This document shows, in pieces, positions 16,360-24,901 of a stretch of 64,000 bases of DNA (position 1 is its first letter; each line of letters opens with the position of its first letter). The notes beneath the pieces are model-generated. The model was not told where the DNA came from. It ran no database searches and saw only the letters and a list, made by a program, of their open reading frames with translations. The DNA comes from Bog-756 sp963769765 (lineage in GTDB: Bacteria > Actinomycetota > Acidimicrobiia > Acidimicrobiales > RAAP-2). The translations under genes were made by a program, and so were the position numbers. The stretch lies in NCBI GenBank assembly GCA_963769765.1, contig CAVYNA010000004.1:558001-622000 (forward strand), written 5' to 3'.

Positions 16360-17652
16360 TCAGGACGTGGCTGGAGAGCGGAGCGCCGTCCCCGACTTCT
16401 CGAACTCGGCGACGGCGCCGCGGGTCGTCCGGTGCAGGTGGCGGAGGAGGATCTCCTGGTCGTTGAGGGGGAACTCGGTGACGGCCCGCGACTCGATCAT
16501 CGTCTGGGTCGCCTCGAGGGTGTTGGCGTCCTGGAGCGCGTACTCCTTGAACGTGACCGCTGCCAGCTCCTGGCGGAGGCGCTCGGTGGCGTTCTTCGGA
16601 GGCACGAAGTACAGCGTCCCCTCGAAGATGTGTCTGTCGTAGGAGGTCGGCCAGTAGTGGTACGTGAGGTACCAGCCCGGGGCCCAGATCAGCAGCATGA
16701 AGTTGGGGAAGAGGACGAAGGAGTCCACGCCCCAGTTGGGCGAGCGCGCCGGGTTGACCGCCTCGGGCAGCGGGTCGAGGTCCGCGATGTCGGGTCGGTC
16801 CCAGGGGCCGAAGAGCCCGCTGCGCAGCACGTTCTCGATCGGCTTCACCATCGAGGCATCCTTCGGGGGGGACATCCCTCCCCACGACGACACCATGCCG
16901 TGCGGCCCGTCGATCACGTAGGAGAGTGCCTCGAATCCGTAGCCCTGCAGCTTGCGCGACTCGTCGTCGGTGGCCTGCTTCGCGTGCAGGACGGGTGCGT
17001 GGTAGAACTCGGCGAAAGCGTCGATGAAGAGCTTCCAGTTGCTCCCGACGTCGGCCCGGTACTTGTAGACCTGGGTCATCTCGCCGAACGGGTACCCCTC
17101 GAGCCCCGCGCCGAGGTCACCGAGGTACTCCCTCACCGACGTGGTGTTGTCAGGATCGAGGTTCACGAAGATGAACCCCTCCCACACCTCGGTCTGCACG
17201 CGCGCGAGCCCGAATTCGCCTCGGTCGAGGTCGAAGAACTCCGACTCCTGCTGGACGAAGGTGAGCGAGCCGTCGAGGTCGTACCGCCAGCCGTGGTACT
17301 TGCAGGTGAACTGCCGGCAGGTCCCGCTGGTCTCCTCGTTGGGGTAGTCGTTCCAGACGAGCTTGTTGCCGCGGTGCCGGCAGATGTTGTGGAACCCGCG
17401 CACGCTCCCGTCCTTGTCGCGGACGATGATCACCGAGGTGCCGGCGCACCGGAGCTCCCTGGTGAAGTAGCGGCCGGGGCGGGGGACCTGCTCGACGCGA
17501 CCCACGTTGAGCCACGACTTCGAGAAGATCGCCTTCCGCTCGAGCTCGTAGAAGTCCGGCGAGATCGAGTCCTCGTAGTCGACCGGGCCCGTGCCCAACT
17601 CGGGGTAGTGCTCCGTCCAGCTCCCCTCGGCTGGCTTGGGGAAGTGGGCCAT
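16360..17652 (-). CDS. Rieske non-haem iron oxygenase, alpha subunit (430 aa)
   Basis: Ring-hydroxylating oxygenase alpha subunit. The Rieske [2Fe-2S] site is Cys91-x-His93 and Cys117-x2-His120 (CRHRGN and CKYHGW). The mononuclear iron ligands are probably His218 and His223 in AEFYHAPVLH, with Glu215 before them. Length fits the family. The ATG at 17652 follows AGGAGGAGCGACCGC. A SAGAA-N4-RTT copy lies 57 bp upstream. No beta subunit is adjacent; the three-domain reductase at 12349-13413 could supply electrons. It would hydroxylate an aromatic or alicyclic substrate. Confidence 0.94.
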   Translation of the reverse strand: MAHFPKPAEGSWTEHYPELGTGPVDYEDSISPDFYELERKAIFSKSWLNVGRVEQVPRPGRYFTRELRCAGTSVIIVRDKDGSVRGFHNICRHRGNKLVWNDYPNEETSGTCRQFTCKYHGWRYDLDGSLTFVQQESEFFDLDRGEFGLARVQTEVWEGFIFVNLDPDNTTSVREYLGDLGAGLEGYPFGEMTQVYKYRADVGSNWKLFIDAFAEFYHAPVLHAKQATDDESRKLQGYGFEALSYVIDGPHGMVSSWGGMSPPKDASMVKPIENVLRSGLFGPWDRPDIADLDPLPEAVNPARSPNWGVDSFVLFPNFMLLIWAPGWYLTYHYWPTSYDRHIFEGTLYFVPPKNATERLRQELAAVTFKEYALQDANTLEATQTMIESRAVTEFPLNDQEILLRHLHRTTRGAVAEFEKSGTALRSPATS

Positions 17653-17708
17653 GCGGTCGCTCCTCCTGGTGGGACGATCCGGTTACGGTAGCATCGATCT
17701 CCAGAAAA

Positions 17709-17723
17709 GAGAAGTCTGTTATC
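17709..17723. promoter_or_regulatory. candidate operator, SAGAA-N4-RTT motif
   Basis: GAGAAGTCTGTTATC lies 57 bp upstream of the Rieske oxygenase start and touches the stop codon of the CoA ligase gene behind it. The right half (GTTATC) is identical to the copy at 19464. Confidence 0.5.
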
Positions 17724-19372
17724 AACGAGTGTCGGCGAGCGGTGAGCTGCCCAACCGGCCCTCGCGGAGCTGTCGGCGGAGGACGAATTTCTGCACCTTC
17801 CCCGACGGCGTCCTCGGGAATTCGTCCACCCGGTAGAGGGCCTCGGGCCACTTCTGGCGGGCGAGTCCGGCGCGGGCCAGGTGCTCGTGCAGGTCGGCCA
17901 TCGTCGGCGGGGCCGTGCCCTCCCGCACCCGCACGACCGCGGCGGCGTGCTCGCCAAGTCGCTCGTCGGGTTCGGCCACGACGCAGACCTCGGCCACCTG
18001 GCGGAGACCCATCAGCACCTCCTCGACCTCCGCTGCGCTGACGTTCTCCCCGCCTCGGATGATCACGTCCGAGACACGGTCGGTGATGGTGAGGTAGCCG
18101 TCGTCGTCGAGCACGCCCACGTCGCCCGTGCGGTACCAGCCGTCCTCGTCGAAGACCGCGTCGGTCAGCGCCGGGTCGATGTAGCCGACGAAACAGTCGG
18201 GACCGCGGCTCGAGATCTCGCCGTGCTCGTCGAGTCGGAGCTCCACGCCGGGCAGCGGCCGGCCGTCGGTGGTGAGCCGCTTCTCCTCCGGGTCGTCGAG
18301 GAGCGATCCGGTGATCGAGGGGTGCTCGGTGCTGCCGTAGGAGCGGAAGGTCGCGATCCCGAGGTCGGTGGCGCGCCGGGTGACGGCCACCGGCACGGGC
18401 GAGCCACCCAGGCCGGCGAAGGGCATGAGGGCGAGGTGCTCGGCAGTGAAGTCCGGGTGGTCGAGCAGGCTCGTCAAGAAGAACGTGGCCCCACCCCCCA
18501 CGCCGAGGCCCTCCTCACGCATCATCTCGAGCACGGCCCCGGGGTCCCACACGTCGATCAGGTTGACCGACCGCCCCCGCACCAGCGGGAGCAGGAACGC
18601 GTTGAGCATCCCGATGAAGTGGCCGACCGGAGCCCCCGTGATCTGGGGCGGTCCTCCCTTGGGGAACAGGTAGTCGAGCTGGCGGGTCTCGCACCCGATG
18701 GTCCGGTGGGAGTGGATGACGCCCTTCGGGTCGCGGGTCGTCCCCGAGGTGAAGCCGACGATCGCCGGCGCGTCCGGGATCGACGGCGAACGGATGGGCG
18801 AGCGGTTCGGCACCGAGGAGCGACTCGAACGGCACCGCCCCCGAAGGGAGACCGGTTGCGGATGTCCCGCCGACCACGAACCACCGCACCTCGGGCCGGT
18901 CGGAGAGGAGCTCTTCGTAGGTCTCGAGGTACTCGCTGTGGCCGAAACGCTCCGCGGTGACCACGACGGCGGGCGACACCGTCCGCAGGATGTACTCGAC
19001 CTCCTTGCGTCCGTAGAAGTGCACGACCGGGACGACGACGGCGCCCAGGTAGGCGGCGGCCCAGAACGTGATGCCGGCCTCCACCCAGTTGGGGAGCTGG
19101 AACACGACGACGTCTCCCGGCCCGACGCCGACCGCGGCCAACGCGCCGGCGAGTGCCCGCGCGGCGCGGTCCACGTCCGCGAGGGTGCCCTGCCACGGCC
19201 GTGCTGCGGAGCGGACCCGGAAGGCGACGTCGCCCCTCTTCCCGAGGCCGGCTTCGACCATCTCCCCGAGCGACTGTTCGGTCCACCAGCCCTCCGCCCG
19301 ATAGCGGCGTACCCGACCCTCCGGCACGGTGCGAAGGCGCCAGCGCGTGCCGGACTCGCCCACCTCCCCCAC
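17722..19372 (-). CDS. acyl-CoA synthetase, AMP-dependent ligase (one frameshift near 18776)
   Basis: ANL-superfamily ligase that activates a carboxylic acid with ATP and CoA. The N-terminal half (YRAEGWWTEQSLGEMVEAG, GDVVVFQLPNWVEAGITFWA) is read from a GTG at 19372 preceded by GAGGAGG. The C-terminal half is in the next frame and holds the P-loop FTSGTTRDPKGVIHSH, SYGSTEHP, the GWYRTGDVG hinge and FPRTPSGKVQK with the catalytic Lys. The frames join if one G is removed from the GGG at 18776-18778, restoring VDPDAPAIVGFTSGTT. Corrected length is about 549 aa, normal for the family. Divergent from the SnoaL gene. Confidence 0.85.
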
Positions 19373-19463
19373 GGGTCCCTCCTCGTCTGATCCGTCGTCT
19401 GATCCGTCCGCCCGCACTCTCGCATGTCCACCCGGACCTGTGCCACCGTCGTTGCCGATCCAG

Positions 19464-19478
19464 GAGAACTTCGTTATC
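19464..19478. promoter_or_regulatory. candidate operator, SAGAA-N4-RTT motif
   Basis: GAGAACTTCGTTATC sits in the divergent gap, 48 bp upstream of the SnoaL gene and 92 bp upstream of the ligase start. The left half equals the strong palindrome at 13462. Confidence 0.55.
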
Positions 19479-19525
19479 GTCGACCGGCGTGGCGAGCGCT
19501 GTCGCGACGACCAGGAGGAGCCGAC

Positions 19526-19957
19526 ATGGGTAGCCCGCCGGTCGCCGACGTCATCGAGCTCGAGCAGTTGCTGGCCCGATACGCAGTCGCGATGACCACG
19601 GACGACGTCGACGCGGTCATGGACGTGTTCACCCCCGACGGGACGTACCGCGCATTCGGCGACGTCTACCCGCTCGCCGACTTTCCGACGCTGGTGGCCG
19701 CCGCGCCCAAGGGCCTCTTCCTCGTCGGGCCCCCGGCGCTCACCCTCGACGGCGACACCGGCTCGGGCCGTCAACCGCTCTGCTTCGTGGAGCAGACGAC
19801 CCACGACCTGCGCATCGGGTACTACACGGATACCTACCGGCGGACGGCCGGCGGCTGGCGCCTCGAGACCCGCGCGATGACCTTCCTCCGCAAGAGCGGG
19901 GCCCGCGATTCCGGTCGTGCGCACGACCCCCGGCGGCCCAAGCCCACCACCTCGTGA
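19526..19957 (+). CDS. SnoaL-like/NTF2-fold protein (143 aa)
   Basis: Small alpha+beta cone-fold protein of the SnoaL/ketosteroid-isomerase-like family: the helix VADVIELEQLLARYAVAMT is followed by DDVDAVMDVFTPDGTYRAFG and the late strands IGYYTDTYRRTAGGWRLETRAMTF. Family members are isomerases, hydratases or cyclases, and some are non-catalytic partners. The ATG at 19526 has a strong AGGAGGAG 7 bp away. The stop overlaps the GTG of the following acyl-CoA dehydrogenase (GTGA), so it leads a three-gene unit. A hydratase role next to a dehydrogenase is plausible but unproven. Confidence 0.87.
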   Translation: MGSPPVADVIELEQLLARYAVAMTTDDVDAVMDVFTPDGTYRAFGDVYPLADFPTLVAAAPKGLFLVGPPALTLDGDTGSGRQPLCFVEQTTHDLRIGYYTDTYRRTAGGWRLETRAMTFLRKSGARDSGRAHDPRRPKPTTS

Positions 19958-21108
19958 CGGGCGCCGACGGCGCGGCCTCCCAATTGGAGGTGTTCCGTGC
20001 GTCGCTCGATGCCTGGCTCGACGACCACGCGGACGCGCTGGCCGTCGGGTACGAGGGGGCCGGCACGCTCGACCAGCAGATGGCCCAGCTCGCCAAGGTC
20101 AAGCGGCTCTGCTTCGATGCAGGATGGATGCGCGCCGGGTGGCCCGAGCGGATCGGCGGCCTCGGCGGGACGACACTGGCGAGGGCCTACCTCGGGGAGG
20201 CGCTCACCGTCCGGGACCTGGTCGAACCCGGGCTCTACTCGATGACCGAAGTCCTGGCACCGACCATGATCGACTACGCCGATCCGGGTCTCGCCGCCGC
20301 TGTGGTCCCAGCCCTGCTCCGAGGAGACGAGACGTGGTGCCAGGGATTCTCCGAGCCGGACACCGGGTCGAACCTGGCCGCACTCGCCTGCCGGGCCGTG
20401 CGCGCCGACGACGGGTGGCGGGTCACCGGCCAAAAGGTCTGGACGAGCCTGGCCCAGTACGCCGACCGCTGCGTCCTCCTGACCCGGACGGGCACCCCCG
20501 AGTCGGCCCACCGAGGGATCACCGCCCTCTTCGTGGACATGGACTCCCCCGGGATCACGGTGCGGCCGATCGGCACCATGCACGGCGGTGCCGAGTTCTC
20601 CGAGCTCTTCCTCGACGACGTCGTCGTCCCCTTCGCCCGCACGCTCGGCGAGGAGGGCGACGGCTGGGCCGTCGCCATGGACCTCCTCCCCCACGAGCGC
20701 AGCACCTCGCTCTGGCACCGGGCCGCGTTCTTGCACCACCGGCTCCAAGAGGTGCTCGACGCTGCGCCGGCACATGCGCTCGACCCGGGAAGGCTCGGCG
20801 AGGTGACCCAGCTCCTCTACGCGTTCCGGGCCCGCTCGCGGGCCACCCAGCACCGCATGGCCGACGGCGAGCACCTCGGGCCCGAGACCTCGATCGACAA
20901 GGTCCTGGTCGCCACTGCGGAGCAGGCCGTGTTCGACCTGGTCGCCGACGCGCTGGCCCCCGAGGTGACCATCGGGGACGATCCGCGAAGCGGGCGCTGG
21001 CGCTCCGAGTACCTCTACTCACGGGCCGCCTCGATCTACGGCGGCAGTGCCGAGATCCAGCGGAACATCATCGCCCGCCGTCTCCTTGCCCTCGGGAACG
21101 ACCGCTGA
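19954..21108 (+). CDS. acyl-CoA dehydrogenase, large partner of a tandem pair (384 aa)
   Basis: FAD-dependent acyl-CoA dehydrogenase. Typical motifs are WCQGFSEPDTGSNLA, GQKVWTSLAQYADRC and AASIYGGSAEIQRNIIARR. The position of the classical catalytic Glu (YEGT in medium-chain enzymes) is Gly here (YGGS), as in steroid-type FadE proteins where the base lies elsewhere or on the partner. It starts at a GTG overlapping the SnoaL stop and its own stop overlaps the ATG of a shorter dehydrogenase-like gene. The arrangement matches known alpha2beta2 heterotetrameric dehydrogenases of steroid side-chain oxidation (ChsE1-ChsE2 type). Confidence 0.92.
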   Translation: MTGADGAASQLEVFRASLDAWLDDHADALAVGYEGAGTLDQQMAQLAKVKRLCFDAGWMRAGWPERIGGLGGTTLARAYLGEALTVRDLVEPGLYSMTEVLAPTMIDYADPGLAAAVVPALLRGDETWCQGFSEPDTGSNLAALACRAVRADDGWRVTGQKVWTSLAQYADRCVLLTRTGTPESAHRGITALFVDMDSPGITVRPIGTMHGGAEFSELFLDDVVVPFARTLGEEGDGWAVAMDLLPHERSTSLWHRAAFLHHRLQEVLDAAPAHALDPGRLGEVTQLLYAFRARSRATQHRMADGEHLGPETSIDKVLVATAEQAVFDLVADALAPEVTIGDDPRSGRWRSEYLYSRAASIYGGSAEIQRNIIARRLLALGNDR

Positions 21109-22070
21109 TGGAGGCCGAGGACCTCGTCCTGTTCGAGCGGAGCATCGGCGACGCCATCGGCCGCGCCAGCAGAGCCGACCTCGACGCGGAGCTCGACGAG
21201 CGGGGGTGGCACGATGCGCTGGCCGACGATCCCCGGGCCGCGATCTCCGTCCTGTTCGAAAGGCAGGGAGCTGCCGGCGCCACCTCCTCCGCCCTCGCCC
21301 ACGTCGTGGCCCACGCCCTTGGCGGGGCGGCCGGACCGAGGGCGATGGCCGTGCTTCCCGCCGTCGGCGGCTGCTCCCCGCCCGGCGCACTCGTCGCCGG
21401 CCGCCTCCGCCTCCGCGGCCTCGCTCCCGCCGGTCTCGTCGACCGGTCGTCCGCCCTGGTGGTGGCCGCGGGCGGCGACCAGGTGGTGGTGGCCGAGGTG
21501 CCGACCGCGATGCTCGGGCTGCGGGAGATCGGAGGGGCCGATCCGGACCTGGGCCTGCTCGAGGTGACGGGAGACGTCGAACTTGCCGGCGCAGGCTCGG
21601 AGGTCTCCGCTGTGACGTGGGCCGTCGCCGTGGCGCTCGGTCGACTTGCCATCGCCCACGAGCTGGTCGGCGCATCCCGGACCATGCTCGAGCTGGCCTG
21701 CGACCACGCGCGGCATCGCATCCAGTTCGACCGTCCGGTCGCCTCGTTCCAGGCCGTCCGCCATCGGCTGGCTGAGACGTCCGTGGCCATTGCCATGGCG
21801 GAGGCCATGCTCGACGCGGCGTGGCTCGACGGCACGCCGGTGACATCGGCCATGGCCAAGGCGGTTGCCGGTCGTCAGGCGAAGACCGCGGCCAGGCACT
21901 GCCAGCAGGTCCTGGCGGGCATCGGCTTCACGGTCGAGCATCCGTTCCACCGATTCGTCCGAAGGACGCTGGTGCTCGACGCGCTCCTCGGCTCGGCGGC
22001 ATCGCTCACGGCGTCACTCGGGGCCGAACTGATCGACCACCGAGAGCTACCGCCTTTGCTGCCCCTCTGA
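21108..22070 (+). CDS. short acyl-CoA dehydrogenase-like subunit (320 aa)
   Basis: Partner of the preceding dehydrogenase. The N-terminal domain is reduced (SRADLDAELDERGWHDALADD), but the C-terminal helical domain is recognisable: CDHARHRIQFDRPVASFQAVRHRLAE, VLAGIGFTVEHPFHRFVRRTLVLDALLG. It lacks a catalytic Glu at the usual site. Length is 60-80 residues below a full dehydrogenase, typical of the small subunit in heteromeric FadE pairs. The start ATG overlaps the preceding stop (TGATG). It ends 50 bp before a convergent quinone reductase gene. Confidence 0.88.
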   Translation: MEAEDLVLFERSIGDAIGRASRADLDAELDERGWHDALADDPRAAISVLFERQGAAGATSSALAHVVAHALGGAAGPRAMAVLPAVGGCSPPGALVAGRLRLRGLAPAGLVDRSSALVVAAGGDQVVVAEVPTAMLGLREIGGADPDLGLLEVTGDVELAGAGSEVSAVTWAVAVALGRLAIAHELVGASRTMLELACDHARHRIQFDRPVASFQAVRHRLAETSVAIAMAEAMLDAAWLDGTPVTSAMAKAVAGRQAKTAARHCQQVLAGIGFTVEHPFHRFVRRTLVLDALLGSAASLTASLGAELIDHRELPPLLPL

Positions 22071-22119
22071 TCCCACCCGCCTCCACGACGCCGGTGGGCA
22101 GCGCCGACCCCGGCGGTGT

Positions 22120-23113
22120 TCAGCGGGCCGGGTCCTCCGGCGCCACGTCGAGGATCACCTTCCCCACCACCCGGCCCTCGGCCACCATGGCCAGCGCGGC
22201 GACCACCTCGTCGAGCGCGAAGGTGGCCCCGATGTGCGGTCGCACCCGGCCCTCGGCCAGCAGCGCCCAGAGCTCGTCGTCGTTGCGCCGGAGCTCATCG
22301 GGACAGTGCTCGGCGAATTCCCGGAACTGGAATCCGAGGACCTGGCACCCCTTCAACAGCACCAGGTTGAGCGGGATCCGGGGAATCACGCCCGAGGCGT
22401 AGCCGACGGTCACGAAACGGCCGCCCCAATGGAGCGATCGCAGTGCCGGCTCGGCCAGATCACCGCCGACCGGGTCGACGACGACGTCGGACCCCCCGGG
22501 GATCGCCTCGCGGAGCGCGCCACGCAGGTCGACCGCGCCGTGCTGGATCAGATGGCCGGCGCCGGCGCGTCCGCGCGGCTTCCAACTTCTCCGCCGACGA
22601 TGCGACCGCCGTCACCGAGGCGCCGAGGTGGCCGCCCAGGCACACCGCGGCGAGGCCCACGCCTCCGCCGGCACCGAGGACGACGACCTCCTCGCCCTTC
22701 TCGAGCCGGGCGACGGAGCGGAGGACATGGTAGGCGGTCCCCCACGCCACACCGAATGCGGCGGCGTGGTGGTCGCCGACCCCCGGGGGGACGGTCCGGA
22801 CCGCTCCCGCCCTCACCGTCACCTCCTCCGCGAAGGCACCGACCAGCACGGATCCGGCCACACGGTCGCCGACCGCCACCTCTCGGACCCCGTCGGCCAC
22901 CTCGGTCACCGTCCCGGTGAACTCGCTCCCCGGGACGAACGGGGGTTCGACTGTGACCTGGTACTTGTCGGCCACGACGAGCACGTCGGGGAAGTTGACG
23001 GCCGTCGCGTGCACGCGGACCCGCACCTCTCCGGCGCCGAGCTTCGGCGCCGGGAGCTCTTCGACCGTTACGACGTCGGGAGCCCCGTAGGCGCGGCAGA
23101 CGGCGGCCCGCAC
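22120..23113 (-). CDS. NADPH:quinone reductase-like MDR protein (one frameshift near 22567)
   Basis: Zinc-free medium-chain reductase of the quinone oxidoreductase type. The N-terminal catalytic domain (VRAAVCRAYGAPDVVTVEELP, HATAVNFPDVLVV, VPGSEFTGTV) and the Rossmann motif VLGAGGGVGLAAV are in one frame from a GTG at 23113. The C-terminal part (TVGYASGVIPRIPLNLVLLKGC) is in another. Removing one base at about 22567 joins them through AGAGHLIQHGAVDLRGALREA, giving about 330 aa, normal for the family. It follows the crotonase gene by 1 bp. It may reduce an enoyl-CoA or quinone. Confidence 0.83.
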
Positions 23114-23114
23114 C

Positions 23115-23894
23115 TCAGCGGCACCGCCACACCGGATCGCGTTTGTCCACGTAGGCCCGGGCACCCTCGATCGCGTCCTCGCTTGCGAAGACCACCGCAG
23201 ACCACTCCGCCTGGCGCTCACGTGCGGCCACCGGATCCGACACGCTCATGCGGACGAGCTCCTTCGTCGCGGCCAGACCGAGGGGTCCGTTGGCGGCGAT
23301 GCGCTCGGCCATCGCGAGGGCCGTCGTCCAGACGTCCCCCGGCGCCACCACGGCGTTGACCAGCCCGAGCTCGTAGGCGCGAGCGGCGTCGACCAGGTCG
23401 CCGGTGAGGGTCAGCTCGAGCGCGACCGCCAACGGGATCCGGTTGCCGATCAGCGTGCCACCGCCGGCAGCGAAGAGCCCGCGCTTCACCTCGGGAAGAC
23501 CGAACCGTGCGTCGCTCGACGCGATCACCACGTCGCAGCCGAGCAGCAGCTCGAGCCCACCCGCGACCGCCGAGCCGTTTGCCGCGCCGATGATCGGGAC
23601 GCTCGTCTCTCCCCGGAGCAGTCGGTGGTACGCCTCGGTCGACTCGCCGGGCGTCGCTCCGGGGACGTCCCCCTCGGAGAACGCCCGGAGGTCCATGCCC
23701 GAGCAGAAGGCGCGCTCCCCGGTCCCCGTCAAGACCATGGCACGGACGTCCGGATCGGACTCGGCCTCGACGAGTGCCGCGCCGAGCTCGTCGACGAGCG
23801 TGGTCGTCAGCGCGTTGCGGGCGTCGGGCCGGTTCAGACGGAGCAGCGAGAGCGGGCCCCGGCGCTCACGCACCAGCTCGGCGTCGCCGATCAC
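23115..23894 (-). CDS. enoyl-CoA hydratase/crotonase (259 aa)
   Basis: Crotonase-fold enzyme of standard length. It has the CoA-binding stretch RLNRPDARNALTTTLV, GERAFCSGMDLRAF for the oxyanion hole, and both acidic residues in the expected places: Glu in AVAGGLELLLGCD and Glu in FGLPEVKRGLFAAGGG. Hydration of an enoyl-CoA is therefore plausible. It starts at a GTG at 23894 that overlaps the stop of the phosphotransferase gene (GTGA). Part of a four-gene leftward operon whose upstream members are a kinase and an ACAD10/LvaC-like dehydrogenase. Confidence 0.93.
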   Translation of the reverse strand: MIGDAELVRERRGPLSLLRLNRPDARNALTTTLVDELGAALVEAESDPDVRAMVLTGTGERAFCSGMDLRAFSEGDVPGATPGESTEAYHRLLRGETSVPIIGAANGSAVAGGLELLLGCDVVIASSDARFGLPEVKRGLFAAGGGTLIGNRIPLAVALELTLTGDLVDAARAYELGLVNAVVAPGDVWTTALAMAERIAANGPLGLAATKELVRMSVSDPVAARERQAEWSAVVFASEDAIEGARAYVDKRDPVWRCR

Positions 23895-24901
23895 GCCCGG
23901 TAATCCGACGTCTCGGCGAGCTCGGCGGCACCACGCATCAGGTCCAGCACCACCGGACCGTACGACTGGAGCATGGCGTTGTCACCCGCCCGCTGGAACC
24001 CTTGCTCGAGGACGACGGCCAACTTCCACTTCGCGAGGACGCAGTAGTAGTCGATGTCGTCGACCTGTCGTCCGGAGACTTCGGCGTACCGCTCGAGCAT
24101 GGCCGACCGCGAGGGCATGCCCGTCATGTCGACGTAGGACAGGCCGGACGTGTCGTCGGGGTCCACCGGCCACCCGCTGACGACCCAGGCCAAGTCCAGC
24201 TTGGGGTCGCCCACCGTGCCCATCTCCCAGTCGACGATGGCCGCCATCCGGGCCGGTGCCCCGTGTCGGTACATGACGTTGGCGAACTGGTAGTCGCCGT
24301 GCATGAGACCGGGGATGTAGTCGATCGGCCGGTGCCGGCGCAGCCAGGCTGCTGCCTCGTCGAACCCGGGCAGTTCACGCCCCTTGATGCGCTCGAGGAA
24401 CGCCGTCCAGCGGTCGACCTGGCGCTCGTGGAAGCCGTCGGGGTGCCCGAGGTCGGAGAGGCCCTTCGCCTCCCAGTCGACCCTCGAGAGCAGCGAGATC
24501 CCGTCGACGAGCTCGAAGGCGAGCCCCTTCCTGGCCTCGAGGTCGGTGTCGAACGGCGCCGGCCACCCGTCGGTGTTCATCGGCGACCAGCCGTCGACGT
24601 ACCCCATCAGGTAGAAGGTGCGCCCGAGGACGGACTGGTCCTCACAGACGGCGATCGCCGCCGTGTGGGGGACGTCGGTCCCGTCGAGCGCCTGGATGAT
24701 CCGCCACTCGCGGAGGATTCCGACGTCGCGGGCGTCCGGTGCCGACGGCGGAGGGATCCGCAGGGCGCCGTGCACCTCGCCCCGGCGGATCTCGAAGATC
24801 TCGTTCTGCGTCCCCCCCGAGACGAAGGCGTGTTCGACGGGCGCGCCCACTCCGAGTCCCTCCCCGTCCATCCATGCGGCCAGCCGCTCGACGTCGATCA
24901 T
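23891..24901 (-). CDS. APH-family phosphotransferase, LvaA/ACAD10-type (336 aa)
   Basis: Aminoglycoside-phosphotransferase-fold kinase. The catalytic loop is GLMHGDYQFANVMY and the metal-binding loop IVDWEMGTVGDPKLDLAW. N-terminal SGGTQNEIFEI is the nucleotide-binding region. This subfamily is the one fused to a dehydrogenase in ACAD10/ACAD11 and encoded as LvaA in the levulinate pathway, where it phosphorylates 4-hydroxyacyl-CoA. Here its ATG overlaps the stop of a matching dehydrogenase gene (ATGA), which strongly supports that role rather than antibiotic resistance. Substrate chain length is unknown. Confidence 0.9.
   Translation of the reverse strand: MIDVERLAAWMDGEGLGVGAPVEHAFVSGGTQNEIFEIRRGEVHGALRIPPPSAPDARDVGILREWRIIQALDGTDVPHTAAIAVCEDQSVLGRTFYLMGYVDGWSPMNTDGWPAPFDTDLEARKGLAFELVDGISLLSRVDWEAKGLSDLGHPDGFHERQVDRWTAFLERIKGRELPGFDEAAAWLRRHRPIDYIPGLMHGDYQFANVMYRHGAPARMAAIVDWEMGTVGDPKLDLAWVVSGWPVDPDDTSGLSYVDMTGMPSRSAMLERYAEVSGRQVDDIDYYCVLAKWKLAVVLEQGFQRAGDNAMLQSYGPVVLDLMRGAAELAETSDYRA

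Noticed and set aside
19917..22070. 717-codon plus-strand frame covering two dehydrogenases
   Set aside because: Only the part from 21108 is family-like; the first 400 codons are an out-of-frame reading of the preceding dehydrogenase.
23891..24901. Antibiotic resistance by an aminoglycoside phosphotransferase
   Set aside because: The APH fold is present, but the translational overlap with an ACAD10/LvaC-like dehydrogenase points to acyl-CoA metabolism.
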